Positions 1 through 8,500 of a stretch of 39,416 nt of DNA are shown here, piece by piece. The notes under the pieces are model-generated. The model did no database searches. It was given only the letters and a program-made list of their open reading frames with translations, and was not told the DNA's origin. The stretch comes from Yokenella regensburgei ATCC 49455 (GTDB taxonomy: Bacteria > Pseudomonadota > Gammaproteobacteria > Enterobacterales > Enterobacteriaceae). The position numbers and the translations under genes are program-made. Location of the stretch: the NCBI RefSeq assembly GCF_000735455.1, contig NZ_JMPS01000074.1, positions 1-39,416 on the forward strand. The letters are read 5' to 3'. How positions within the stretch are numbered: position 1 is the stretch's first letter; each line of letters starts with the position of its first letter.

Positions 1-411
1 GAGCTTCACTCTGGTCTGCACTGCGAGTTGCAGGACGTTGGGTTTGTCCGCACGCGGGGGAATACCGCGAAGGTTAAAATAGAACAGACTCTCCCTGTCG
101 GCTGGGAGTGTTGATGCCGTCGGGAGTGCGGTGATCCTGACAAGACTGCGGGCGCCAGCTTCCAGGCGTTGCACCGGTGGAACGACGGCCAGGGGAAGCC
201 CTGTTCTGGCGCCTTTTTCGTTTTCCAGCCAGGCCTGCGCCAGCGCCGGACTAGTCGGGTCGTCGTTAATCACCGTAAGACTGAGCGATGGTTGACCGGC
301 ATCGAAGATAACGCGTGTACGATCAGGGGTGACCGTGGCGTCAGCCGTGGGCCCAAGTAGCCACAAAGCACCACCCAATGCCGCAGAAATCACCTGCCCT
401 CTGAGTTTCAT
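1..411 (-). CDS. Fimbrial periplasmic chaperone (PapD/FimC family), 3' end cut by window
   Basis: The reading frame is open from the ATG at 411 to the window edge (137 codons, no stop), so the C-terminal part lies outside. It starts with a signal peptide (MKLRGQ..., hydrophobic core, ...TADA) followed by an Ig-like domain. The conserved chaperone block DRESLFYFNLRGIPPR lies near residues 104-119; this family motif contributes to the G1 strand and subunit binding. Such proteins bind fimbrial subunits in the periplasm by donor-strand complementation and hand them to the usher. It lies 23 bp downstream of the usher stop with an AGGA ribosome site about 9 bases before the ATG, so it is co-transcribed with the subunit and usher. 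The family call is firm; the specific fimbrial type is not determined. Confidence 0.9.
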   Translation of the reverse strand, partial: MKLRGQVISAALGGALWLLGPTADATVTPDRTRVIFDAGQPSLSLTVINDDPTSPALAQAWLENEKGARTGLPLAVVPPVQRLEAGARSLVRITALPTASTLPADRESLFYFNLRGIPPRADKPNVLQLAVQTRVKL

Positions 412-434
412 GTTGTTTTATCCTGTGATTATGG

Positions 435-2920
435 TTATTGAATGCAGCGTAAAATTAGCGTGTCCAGACCCCTGGCAATGCTTGCGGGAACGCGCAGCCG
501 GCATCGGGTCTTTCCATCCCACATGACCCGAAGCCGTTCGCCTTCACGAAGGCCGGCAACCCAGGCCTGACCACCGTCTCCCACGATCCCCCGCTCCCGC
601 CCCCCGTCATCCTGTACGCTGGCCCCGAAAGGCGGCGGCAGTTTTCCGCGCCGGTCGATGGTGATCATTCCCTTCCATCCCTTCAGGACGGCAAATCGGT
701 GGTAGCCAATAGCGCCCTCCGTCAAGGTGGCATCGTTGACGGGGTCCTGCACCTCCACACCCGACGGCAGACGATCGACATCAATGCGGGTATGCAGGCG
801 GTAGTAGCTGCTCTGATTGGTCAGAACCCCCTTTCCCCACCGGTTGGTGACGATTTCGCCACCATTAACCGGGATGCTCCCCGCCGGAGATGTATCAACC
901 ATCAGTCGGGTTCCACCGTTACCGTTACCCGGATGCAGCGCCGCCCCCGGGCGGTGGCGGTAAACCCACCTTGCAGCGTCAATCCAGCGGCCTGGTATCT
1001 GTCGTGGGACCAGGCTGCGGTCAGGGACATCTCGCTCCAGTCGCCGGTATGGTTGACATAACCGCTCACAAATGCCGGTGCCGTGGATCCACTGCCTCCT
1101 CCGGCGGTCAGCCGCCAGGCGTTGTGCGCGTCCACGGTCCGAAGCCAGGATGCGCTTTGCGTCAGGGAGCGGCCATCACGCTGCAGGTCGTAGCTTATAG
1201 TGCCTTGTTCCAGCGGCAGGGAGAGACTGACAAAAAGCATGTCGTCGCGGCGATGGGCCAACTGTGTTCGGGTAGCAGAGAGACTGAGCGCAAGGTGTTT
1301 CAGGCTGAACAGATCGAACAGGCGGCTGACGGTCAGGGTATAGCTGCGGGTGGAGGGACGATCCCAGTAGTTTTGATGGTTGTAGTTGAGGTACATGCTA
1401 ACACCTGCACCAGAAAAACTTTTATTTATCATTACATTATACATTGATTTGCTGCGTCCCTGCAGAGACTGCGGGTGGTCCTGCAGGCTCAGAAACTGAT
1501 CCATCGACAAGAAATTACGCTCAGAAAACCGGTAGCCGGCAAAAGTTATGCCTCCGTTCAGCGAGGAAAAGTATTTTGAATAGTTGACGCGCCATGACTT
1601 TCCGGCCTCCCGCTCTCCGTTCTGCAAACGAGCTAGTGACTGGGTGACATCCGCAGACAGCGCCCCGAAACCAAACAGATCGCGTCCTACACCAATAGCC
1701 ATTGCCTGGTAGAGGGTTGAGAGTGTACTTCCGCCGTAGAGCGTCCACGCACTGGTGACACCCCATGAAAACTCCGCCATGGTAAACAGGGGGCCGCGCA
1801 GACGATGATTGTCCCGGGAAGGCCGGCCGGCGGCGATTTTATAACGTAAACGTCCAGGCCGAGTCAGATAGGGAACGGCGCTGGCATCCACGTCAAAGCG
1901 CTGAACCTCTCCGTTCTGCTCCTCTACCCTGACGTTCAGCTTGCCGGTTAATACTGAGCTCAGCGTCTGAATCCGGAAAGGCCCTGCCGGCACCGTGCTC
2001 TGGTAGATGACCTGTCCCTGCTGTGAAATAATGACTCTGGCATTGGTATGGGCTATTCCACTGACCTCTGGGGCATACCCCCGCTGATCGGGTGCCAACA
2101 TGGCATCATCGCTGGAGATACCGAACCCGGTATAGCGCCAGGACTCGAAGATTTCGGTATCAAGGTAGCCTTCCCCCAACGTCGCGCGCGCGCGCAAGGA
2201 CGGGAGGGGACGGTAGGCATAAAACCGCGCCCAACGGAAATCACGCTGCTCCTCCCTGCCCGATTCACGAGACATCGTGCCCTGATAATCGCCACGGAAG
2301 CGCCATGCACCAGCGTTAGCTCCCACGGTACCAAACACGTCTGCACGGGTTTCGGACGCACTCTGCTCCGGCTTGTTCACCGTCGTGCTGAAGTTATAAT
2401 CGATAAACGCACCAGGGATGCCGTTATCCCAGCGGGAAGGCGGATCCCAGTCCGGATTGCGTTCATCAAGATACGCCTGAGGTAGCGTGATGTTGAGCTC
2501 AGCCTGGCTCAGATCGATACGGATGCTCTCTCCCTGAAGCGCAGCCAGGCTAATACATTGATTCTGATGCCATGCGTCCAGCCTGGCCCGCTCAGCCCGA
2601 CGTAGTCCCAGCAGATCTATGATCCCGGCGGTCAGGCAGACCGTCGGCGTGTCTGATTTTTCAGCACCCTCAGGGTAGACATCCACGTTCTGCGTGCCCA
2701 GTCGACGGTCATTCAGGACAATGGTCAACGAGTAGCGTCCGGGCATGACATAACCTGCTGTACTAAAACGGGAAAAATCAACATTACGCGCGTCTTTGGC
2801 ATCCAGCATGTCGGTATCAAACTCCACGGCCCTGACCGCAGAGGAAGTCGCCAGCATAAAAAGAAGGAAAAAACCGGGCAGGAAATACAGCGACGGTGAT
2901 GACATATCGACACGTACCAT
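435..2920 (-). pseudogene. Fimbrial outer-membrane usher (FimD/PapC family), frameshifted
   Basis: Two adjacent reading frames together make one usher of about 829 codons: 902-2920 (672 aa, signal peptide, N-terminal chaperone-binding domain, beta-barrel) and 435-902 (155 aa, C-terminal domains). The first frame runs through GGFTATARG and then loses homology (RRCIRVTVTVEPD, stop). Adding one G on the coding strand at the C5 tract at 944-948 restores AALHPGNGNGGTRLMVDTSP, which joins smoothly to the second frame. Ushers form the pore through which chaperone-bound subunits are assembled. The start at 2920 has GGAGCAGGAAT just upstream; a second ATG five codons in is possible. As written the gene would yield a usher lacking its C-terminal domains. 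A sequencing error in the homopolymer or slipped-strand variation are alternatives to true decay. Confidence 0.88.
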
Positions 2921-2942
2921 ATATTCCTGCTCCGGATCCGAA

Positions 2943-3515
2943 TCACAGATAGGTCAGCGTAAAATTAGCGGTACTGAAGAATTGTCCCGGAACGGGGTCT
3001 GCAGTTCCAACCCGTGTCACATAGGCTGCAAACGGAAGATCCTGGTTGCCGTTCTTAATTTCGCGGACGGGGAACGTTTTTCCCAGCGTAATTTGCTGAG
3101 AGGAACCATTCTGCAAAATAATCCCGACGTTTTGCGCCGATCCGGTCACTCCCAGAATATTGGGATTATTACCCGTAGGCTCATAGGCGCCGCTGCCAGT
3201 AAAGGTGATATATACCGTTTTTGACTTCGTGGCATCGCCAATATTGCAGTTTTTCAGGTTAATGTTGAAGCTTTTCGGGTTCGTTACACCATCCTTCAGG
3301 GACTGGAGTGAAGTACTGCCGAGATCAACAGGTTTCCCGTCGTTAGCATCGACTGAACAGGGTGCATCAATGACCGAGCCGGTAAAGTCTACCTTCCCAC
3401 TCCCCTGGTCGACGACGCCCGGTGACGGATCTGGCGTCGGGTCTGCGGCATACACCGATGACAGCCCAGTGCATAGGGTTGCCACGGCACTCATTAGCAT
3501 CATTTTTTTCAACAT
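2943..3515 (-). CDS. Major fimbrial subunit (type-1/Pap pilin family)
   Basis: A 190-residue pilin: signal peptide at residues 1-23 (cleavage after SVYA), then a mature domain with the typical disulfide pair C53 (VIDAPCSV) and C90 (LKNC). The C-terminus ...TANFTLTYL carries the penultimate tyrosine and alternating hydrophobics recognised by chaperones. An acidic Pro-rich stretch (DPTPDPSPG) follows the signal peptide where the donor strand is expected. It is the first structural gene of the operon, 22 bp before the usher, and probably forms the rod. The ribosome site is weak (AAGG about 10 bases before the ATG). The chaperone-usher type is clear; which named fimbria it belongs to is not. Confidence 0.92.
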   Translation of the reverse strand: MLKKMMLMSAVATLCTGLSSVYAADPTPDPSPGVVDQGSGKVDFTGSVIDAPCSVDANDGKPVDLGSTSLQSLKDGVTNPKSFNINLKNCNIGDATKSKTVYITFTGSGAYEPTGNNPNILGVTGSAQNVGIILQNGSSQQITLGKTFPVREIKNGNQDLPFAAYVTRVGTADPVPGQFFSTANFTLTYL

Positions 3516-3760
3516 AATATTGGCCTTAATGACAAAATTACAGGTTTTATTATTTCTGCTGGATAACTCCCTAAGTAAACACGATAAACATCAGGCCCTC
3601 AGGGATAATACAGGGATAACAGATATTCCTCCTTTAATTATAAGGTGTATTTTTGCAGTACTTTTAATAACAAACCAAAGGCAAGAAATGGCCTTCCTTT
3701 TCGTTATTACCAGGAAGTTACTTGTCTCAAGAAAATATTAATTCACACTATATTATCGGC
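3516..3760 (-). promoter_or_regulatory. Promoter region of the fimbrial operon with direct repeats
   Basis: This AT-rich stretch lies between the stop of the LuxR-type regulator and the pilin ATG. It contains the nonamer CAGGGATAA twice, at 3600-3608 and 3611-3619, so the starts are 11 bp apart (one helical turn), and a related GGATAA at 3561-3566. Repeats in phase with the helix are typical of binding sites for an activator dimer; the neighbouring regulator is an obvious candidate, but this is inference. No invertible element with flanking inverted repeats of the fimS kind was seen. Confidence 0.4.
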
Positions 3761-4360
3761 TTAATATTCAGCAGGACCAGGGTCGTTAATATTTTTCATG
3801 CCCAATCTGGCCAGCCCGCTTTTTCGAAGTCGGTAGATACTTTTAACAGACAGCCCAGCCTTGTGAGCCTGTACCCCTGCCGGTTCGCCCTGCAGATAAC
3901 CGCTCAGAACCCATTTTTCCTGCCCCGAAAGCCAGACTGAACCGGTCCGCGACCGGCGAACCACAGGCGGCGTGCAAAGCGCGCTGGCGATGTACTCCGC
4001 CGGGTCACGGTCATGGACGACACTCATTGGCGCACAGAACAGACGATGTGCCAGACGGCTCTGCCAGGACTGGCGGTCGTCGAGAAGCATTACCACCCGC
4101 CCGGTAGCGACATCACAGACCGGAAGCAGTGCGCTCAGCCAGGCCACAATCCCCGACGAACAAGGGGGGCAGCAGACGAGAAGCGAGGTGACGGTGGTCG
4201 GTCTGATGCGGCAATCGCGTTTATCACTGATATGAAAGAAAGGGAGAAGATGGCTGGCGGCATATCCCGCCGTCAGCTGGTACATCCCTTCATTCTGAAC
4301 ACATCGCACCCCTGCAAACGCGACGGCATCGCTCGCCATCCTTGATCGTTCAACACGCAT
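3761..4360 (-). CDS. LuxR/FixJ-type helix-turn-helix regulator of the fimbrial operon
   Basis: The last 60 residues form a LuxR-type HTH: WLSGQEKWVLSGYLQG, then AHKAGLSVKSIYRLRKSGLARLG, which matches the scaffold and recognition helices of this family. The N-terminal 130 residues have no clear receiver-domain acidic pocket and resemble the divergent N-terminal regions of enterobacterial fimbrial regulators. The start is taken at the ATG at 4360, with AAGGAG five bases upstream; a GTG one codon earlier is too close to that site. The gene lies directly upstream of the pilin gene on the same strand, so local control of the fimbriae is the simplest role. This role is inferred from position; the HTH assignment is solid. 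Confidence 0.75.
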   Translation of the reverse strand: MRVERSRMASDAVAFAGVRCVQNEGMYQLTAGYAASHLLPFFHISDKRDCRIRPTTVTSLLVCCPPCSSGIVAWLSALLPVCDVATGRVVMLLDDRQSWQSRLAHRLFCAPMSVVHDRDPAEYIASALCTPPVVRRSRTGSVWLSGQEKWVLSGYLQGEPAGVQAHKAGLSVKSIYRLRKSGLARLGMKNINDPGPAEY

Positions 4361-4595
4361 CACATCTCCTTGTTCGTCTTATCGTCGGGATTAGTTCATA
4401 CCCTTTACCAGATGCGCCTGCGTTACATCTGTACTGCCGGAAAAAACAGCAAAATATGTACATCTGGTGAACCTATGTTACTGCCATAGCCCCTTATGAT
4501 CAATATAATCGATCGATAAATCATTATTAATCGATTTTATCAATTAAACATAATGAAATTGATCGTTACATCTAATCGAGAATAATTATCATTTA

Positions 4596-4609
4596 TTGAT
4601 TTTGGTCAA
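4596..4609 (+). promoter_or_regulatory. FNR-like box (TTGAT TTTG GTCAA)
   Basis: The 14-mer differs from the FNR consensus TTGATnnnnATCAA at one position. It sits in an AT-rich stretch (4500-4620) between the divergent fimbrial regulator and the small ORF at 4648. Its centre (4602.5) would place a class II start site near 4644, only a few bases before that ORF. The rest of the intergenic stretch 4361-4595 holds several ATCGAT/TAATCGA half-repeats but no gene. Binding is not shown; the match alone is modest evidence in AT-rich DNA. Confidence 0.35.
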
Positions 4610-4647
4610 AGAAATATCGCATCACTCTGTTTTTAAAGGATGGAAAA

Positions 4648-4866
4648 TTGCTGTATATCAAAACAACGCCGGGAACATATTTACGCAAATTATGGGTTGA
4701 AGCGCCCTATCGGCACGAAGAGAATCGCTATCAGGAGCAAAACATTTGGGAGGATACTGAAGTTTTCCGCCACGCAAGCTACATCCTTATGGCGAACAAA
4801 GGACTGCCACGTTTTACCAGCTGGATTTCACAGGGTAAAACGTGGCGATCGGTCAGGCATCAATAA
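4648..4866 (+). CDS. Hypothetical small protein, doubtful
   Basis: A 72-residue frame beginning LYIKTTPGTYLRK with a TTG start, preceded by AAAGGA at a spacing of seven bases. I do not recognise the protein. It has no membrane segment or signal peptide and is rich in charged and aromatic residues. The 3' end overlaps the tail of the convergent molybdo-fusion gene by 14 bases and the frame runs through the 13-bp inverted repeat at 4806-4846. Another frame of similar length overlaps it, so protein-coding status is uncertain. Confidence 0.25.
   Translation: MLYIKTTPGTYLRKLWVEAPYRHEENRYQEQNIWEDTEVFRHASYILMANKGLPRFTSWISQGKTWRSVRHQ
4806..4846. repeat. 13-bp perfect inverted repeat, possible terminator hairpin
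   Basis: GCCACGTTTTACC at 4806-4818 is followed after 15 bases by its exact complement GGTAAAACGTGGC at 4834-4846. It lies seven bases beyond the stop codon of the large minus-strand gene, where a terminator or 3' stabilising hairpin is expected. In that direction only a poor T tract follows (AGTCCTTTGTT), so it is not a classic intrinsic terminator; an operator is the alternative. Confidence 0.6.
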
Positions 4867-7800
4867 CAATATCGCTGACAGGAATACACTGGCAGGCAAG
4901 ACAAGTGCCGTCACCACGATTATCAGATTCACCGAGTGACTCTACCGCCCCTTCGGTCAACTTCACCGCACAACATTCGCACTGCCCGGCGCGACAGCCT
5001 CCGGCCATGCGGATCTTATGTTTTTCTCCCAGTTCCAGCAGCGTCCCGGCAGCCGGAGTCCAGTCAACGGTAACGCCCGACCGGGCGAACACCACTTTGT
5101 GGTGGGTTTTGTGCGACGTGATGCGTGGTTTAGGTGCTGCAAACTGCTCCTTAAAGATATCAAAGGCAAAAACACCCCGCTCCCTGAGCCCATTTTCAAG
5201 CGCCCGGGTCATGGCTTCCGGGCCGCAGAGATAGAAACGGGCGCGCTGAGAGATCAGCGCCTCATCGAACATTGCAGCGTTGATCATCCCTTTCTGCTGA
5301 TAATCTTCACCCGGTAGCTCGGATGCCAGGGGAGTGTCGTAAACATTCACAATCCGCAGGCGCGGCAGCCGTTGCTCCAGCATCTGCAGCTGCTCGCGGA
5401 AGGCATGGCTCTGGCCGTTACGGTTACCGTAATAGAGCCACAGACAGGCCCCCTCGGTATCGGGCTCCAGCGAAGACAGGAAGCTCATAAACGGGGTGAT
5501 CCCAATACCGCCGGCAATCATCACCACCGGGGCCTTGCTCTGCGCCGGGATCACAAAATTACCGTCCGGCGCCGTCAGCATCACTTCATCGCCAGGCTGC
5601 AGCTGCTGGTGGATCCAACCCGACATCTGCCCCTGCGGCTGCAGGCGAACTGACAGCGTAAAGTGTTGGGCATTACCCGGCGCGTTACTGAGGGTATATG
5701 CCCGGCAAATGCCCTGCGGAATATCTTTCGGGAACACGCGGATGAGTACCGCCTGGCCCGGCTGCCACTGCGGCAGTGGCGTACCGTCCAGGGGTACCAG
5801 GCTGACGCTTTTCACCCCTGCGGTTTCATTAATCACCTGGCTTACGATAAAACGTTTCTCCCCCGGCCAGGCGAGCGCACCAGCGGTACGGCGTACCGAG
5901 CAGTGCATCATACGCAGCGGCACCGAGCCGCTAATGGCATCCACGCGCTGGTAGTTGCACAAACCGTTATAGTTGCTGGCACCGGAGCCATAAACCGGGC
6001 GCTCCGGGAGATTCAGATCGGCGCAGCCCTGCCACCAGCCGTATTCTGCCACCACCACATCATCGTTCATGGCATCATCAATTCTGGCGCGGAACTGCCC
6101 GGTTCCGGAGGGGGTTTTGACTTCAATCCAGTCTTTGTTAGCAATCCCCTGCTGCTGTGCCAGGGCACGGCTGACGATCGCTTGTGGATCCGGTGATTTA
6201 CGGCGCAAAGTGACCAGATGACGGTGCTGGCTATGGCAAAACAGCGGATTTTTCATGGTGGTCAGGCGCAGCGGGAAGTCATCGCTGTGCGGCTGTTCTT
6301 CCAGGAATACCGGCAGCGGAGAGTAACCGTGGCGCAACAGCTTTTCACTGTAGATCTCCGCTTTCCCGGTTTCGGTCGCAAACCCGCGCGGGCGAGCAGC
6401 CTCTGCATCATGCAGGGCGTATTTACGCTCATGGTTTGACAGATTCAGATTGATGCCGCGAGGTTCGGCGCGCAGCATCGCCATCGTCAGGCCGCTCGGT
6501 GCCAGAATATGATTGAATCCGGCTTCAATATCGCCGTTAAAAAAGTGCTCACCCATACCCATTTTGCAGGCCAGGCGGAAGGCTATCTCATAGTCCGCCA
6601 GCGACTCACCGCGCGGTTTCACCAGCTGCGGGCGCAGCTGGACGTGAGAATCCGCCCGCGCGGAAATTTCAAAACCCACCTTCAGCGCTTCACGCTCCCA
6701 CAATGTGTTCGCAGGCAACAGAATATCTGCAAAGCGAGAGGTTGGATTTTCAAAATGATCGCAATGAACGTGAAACTCCAGCGCCTTCAGGGCTTCGATA
6801 CCCGTTTCTACGTTACCGTGGCTTGAAAGCATGTTCGACCCGAAGCAGAACAGCCCTCGCACTTTATAGGGGACCCCTTCCAGCACCGCGCGCTGCAAAT
6901 CAGCGGTAGCAATATAGCCGCTGGCCGGTGGCCCCAGCGGGCGCTCCTTCACCCCCAGTGCTTTTTGACGCTGGGCTTCAGGCAATAACGACAATGGGTT
7001 CATGACGTTGCAGAGCGGTTTGCTGTAAATCCGGTTGCCACCTTCGGTATCAAACGCGCCGGTCAGCGCATAAAGGACAGCAATCGCCCGCTCGGTTTGG
7101 GTCGCATTCTGGCTCTGGGCGATACCAATCCAGGCATGATAAGCAATACGTGATGAGCCACGGATAAGCGTTGCCGCGGCCAGCTGTTTTTCTGCCGACA
7201 CGCCGGTGATGTCACTGACATAATCCAGCGTGTACTGCGAGGTGGCCTGGCGTAGTTTTTCCAGCGCGGGAGAGACGCTTACCTTCTGCCCGTCAGCCAG
7301 GGTGATAACGTATTCCCCCGCCAGCGCCGCACGCTGATAGAACGCCTCATCCCCGGCAAGCGTATCGGTACAGGCTCGTGGCTGGTTGTCGAACGCATCC
7401 CAGAGAAGATAATGATTGGTTTTGGCGCTGGCATCGAGATCCTGCTCGCGCAGGAAGAATCCGGTAGTGTTATTCACTAACAGCGGCGCATTGGTCCAGG
7501 TTCTGACGAAGGTGTCATCATAGGCCTGCGCCTCAAGCAACTGGCGGATTAAGCCCATCGCCAGCACCACGTCGGTGCCGGGGTTCACGTTAAGCCACAG
7601 ATCCGCATCGCGGGCGAGTTCGTTCTGGCGCGGGTCAACGACCAGCAGACGCGCTCCCTTTTTACGCCCTTCGCCAATCGCATTTGCCTGAGCAAGCCAG
7701 GTAGACGACGGATTATTGCCCCACAGCATAATAAGTTCGGCGTTGCGGTAGTCGGCGGCCGGGGTTATACAACCAAACGTGAACATATGCGCCCCGTCCT

Positions 7801-8239
7801 TGTGCCAGTTGCACACTTCGGCGCTGTAACACGTGTTCGGGCTGCCGTAGAGGCGAATAAAGCGTTCAATCCACTCGGTACTGTCGATAATCGGCGTCCC
7901 GCTCGGGGTGGTTATCGAGAAAGCAACGGATTCCGCCCCACTTTCCGTTTTGAAGGTAGTCAGCTTCGCAGCAATGTCATTCAGTGCCTCTTCCCAGCTA
8001 ATGCGCTGCCAGCCTGGATCCGCCGCCCCTTTTGGCTGCGTACGGCGCATCGGCCAGAGAATACGATTTTCACTGTAGATGAGTTCAGGCGCCGCGCGCC
8101 CTTTCATACAGACCGCCCCGCCGGTAGGGTGCTCAGGATCGGGGTGTACTGCCATCAGGCGACCATCTTTGATTTCGTTCAGAGTACCGCAACGGGAACG
8201 ACAAAGCGCGCAATAACCGGGAGTAAGATGTTGAGACAT
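4853..8239 (-). CDS. Fused bis-MGD molybdopterin oxidoreductase and NAD(P)H:2Fe-2S reductase
   Basis: A single 1128-residue chain. The N-terminal part (about 1-760) is a DMSO-reductase-superfamily catalytic subunit: 4Fe-4S ligands C10, C13, C17 and C44 (CALCRSRC...C), a likely Mo-ligand cysteine C143 (AEVCNWH, where formate dehydrogenases carry Sec/Cys), and pterin-binding blocks WGNNPSSTW and VVDPRQNE. The C-terminal part is a ferredoxin-reductase: flavin motif RAYTLSNAPG, nucleotide motif GGIGITPFMSFL, YLCGPEAM, then a plant-type 2Fe-2S domain with C1082, C1087, C1090 and C1113. Electrons could thus pass from NAD(P)H through flavin and Fe-S to the Mo site in one polypeptide. No Tat or Sec signal is visible, so it should be cytoplasmic. 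The start at 8239 is chosen over a frame extending to 8287 because AGGAGTG lies nine bases upstream and the Fe-S motif follows at once. The substrate is unknown. Confidence 0.85.
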   Translation of the reverse strand: MSQHLTPGYCALCRSRCGTLNEIKDGRLMAVHPDPEHPTGGAVCMKGRAAPELIYSENRILWPMRRTQPKGAADPGWQRISWEEALNDIAAKLTTFKTESGAESVAFSITTPSGTPIIDSTEWIERFIRLYGSPNTCYSAEVCNWHKDGAHMFTFGCITPAADYRNAELIMLWGNNPSSTWLAQANAIGEGRKKGARLLVVDPRQNELARDADLWLNVNPGTDVVLAMGLIRQLLEAQAYDDTFVRTWTNAPLLVNNTTGFFLREQDLDASAKTNHYLLWDAFDNQPRACTDTLAGDEAFYQRAALAGEYVITLADGQKVSVSPALEKLRQATSQYTLDYVSDITGVSAEKQLAAATLIRGSSRIAYHAWIGIAQSQNATQTERAIAVLYALTGAFDTEGGNRIYSKPLCNVMNPLSLLPEAQRQKALGVKERPLGPPASGYIATADLQRAVLEGVPYKVRGLFCFGSNMLSSHGNVETGIEALKALEFHVHCDHFENPTSRFADILLPANTLWEREALKVGFEISARADSHVQLRPQLVKPRGESLADYEIAFRLACKMGMGEHFFNGDIEAGFNHILAPSGLTMAMLRAEPRGINLNLSNHERKYALHDAEAARPRGFATETGKAEIYSEKLLRHGYSPLPVFLEEQPHSDDFPLRLTTMKNPLFCHSQHRHLVTLRRKSPDPQAIVSRALAQQQGIANKDWIEVKTPSGTGQFRARIDDAMNDDVVVAEYGWWQGCADLNLPERPVYGSGASNYNGLCNYQRVDAISGSVPLRMMHCSVRRTAGALAWPGEKRFIVSQVINETAGVKSVSLVPLDGTPLPQWQPGQAVLIRVFPKDIPQGICRAYTLSNAPGNAQHFTLSVRLQPQGQMSGWIHQQLQPGDEVMLTAPDGNFVIPAQSKAPVVMIAGGIGITPFMSFLSSLEPDTEGACLWLYYGNRNGQSHAFREQLQMLEQRLPRLRIVNVYDTPLASELPGEDYQQKGMINAAMFDEALISQRARFYLCGPEAMTRALENGLRERGVFAFDIFKEQFAAPKPRITSHKTHHKVVFARSGVTVDWTPAAGTLLELGEKHKIRMAGGCRAGQCECCAVKLTEGAVESLGESDNRGDGTCLACQCIPVSDIVIDA

Positions 8240-8353
8240 AACGGGTAACACTCCTATGTCTGGTAAACATAGCAGGATGCCTGGCACGGGTATTCGACAA
8301 TATTTTTTGGACAGGATGCCGCTGGTTTAGACTGATTTAAACTATTTTTGATA

Positions 8354-8401
8354 GATTCAAAAAATACACTAAACCAACCTGGGCAGATTGATTCACGTCA
8401 A
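8354..8401 (-). promoter_or_regulatory. Predicted FNR-dependent class II promoter of the molybdo-fusion gene
   Basis: TTGATTCACGTCAA at 8388-8401 matches the FNR consensus TTGATnnnnATCAA at all but one position. Read on the minus strand, TATTTT at 8361-8366 is a plausible -10, giving a start site near 8353; the box centre (8394.5) is then 41.5 bases upstream, the standard class II activator position. The 5' leader would be about 115 bases. This is a prediction from geometry and consensus only. Confidence 0.5.
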
Positions 8402-8450
8402 CAATGTATCCGGTCGCGACTGAGGGGAAGTGGAAAGTGGATGTTTAAAG

Positions 8451-8477
8451 AAAAAGCCCCTGCATTTCTGCAAGGGC
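8451..8477 (-). terminator. Rho-independent terminator of mqo
   Basis: On the minus strand GCCCTTGCA-GAAA-TGCAGGGGC forms a nine-pair stem (one G-U) with a GAAA tetraloop, followed by TTTTTC. It lies 24 bp after the mqo stop. Confidence 0.88.
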
Positions 8478-8500
8478 GTAGTGCTTTTTTTCTGCGGTTT

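Noticed and set aside
3516-3760. Invertible phase-variation switch of the fimS type
   Set aside because: No pair of inverted repeats flanking the promoter and no recombinase gene nearby; only direct repeats are present.
8353-8365. Second FNR box TTGATAGATTCAA
   Set aside because: The spacer between the half sites is wrong (3 rather than 4 bases) and it overlaps the predicted -10 element.
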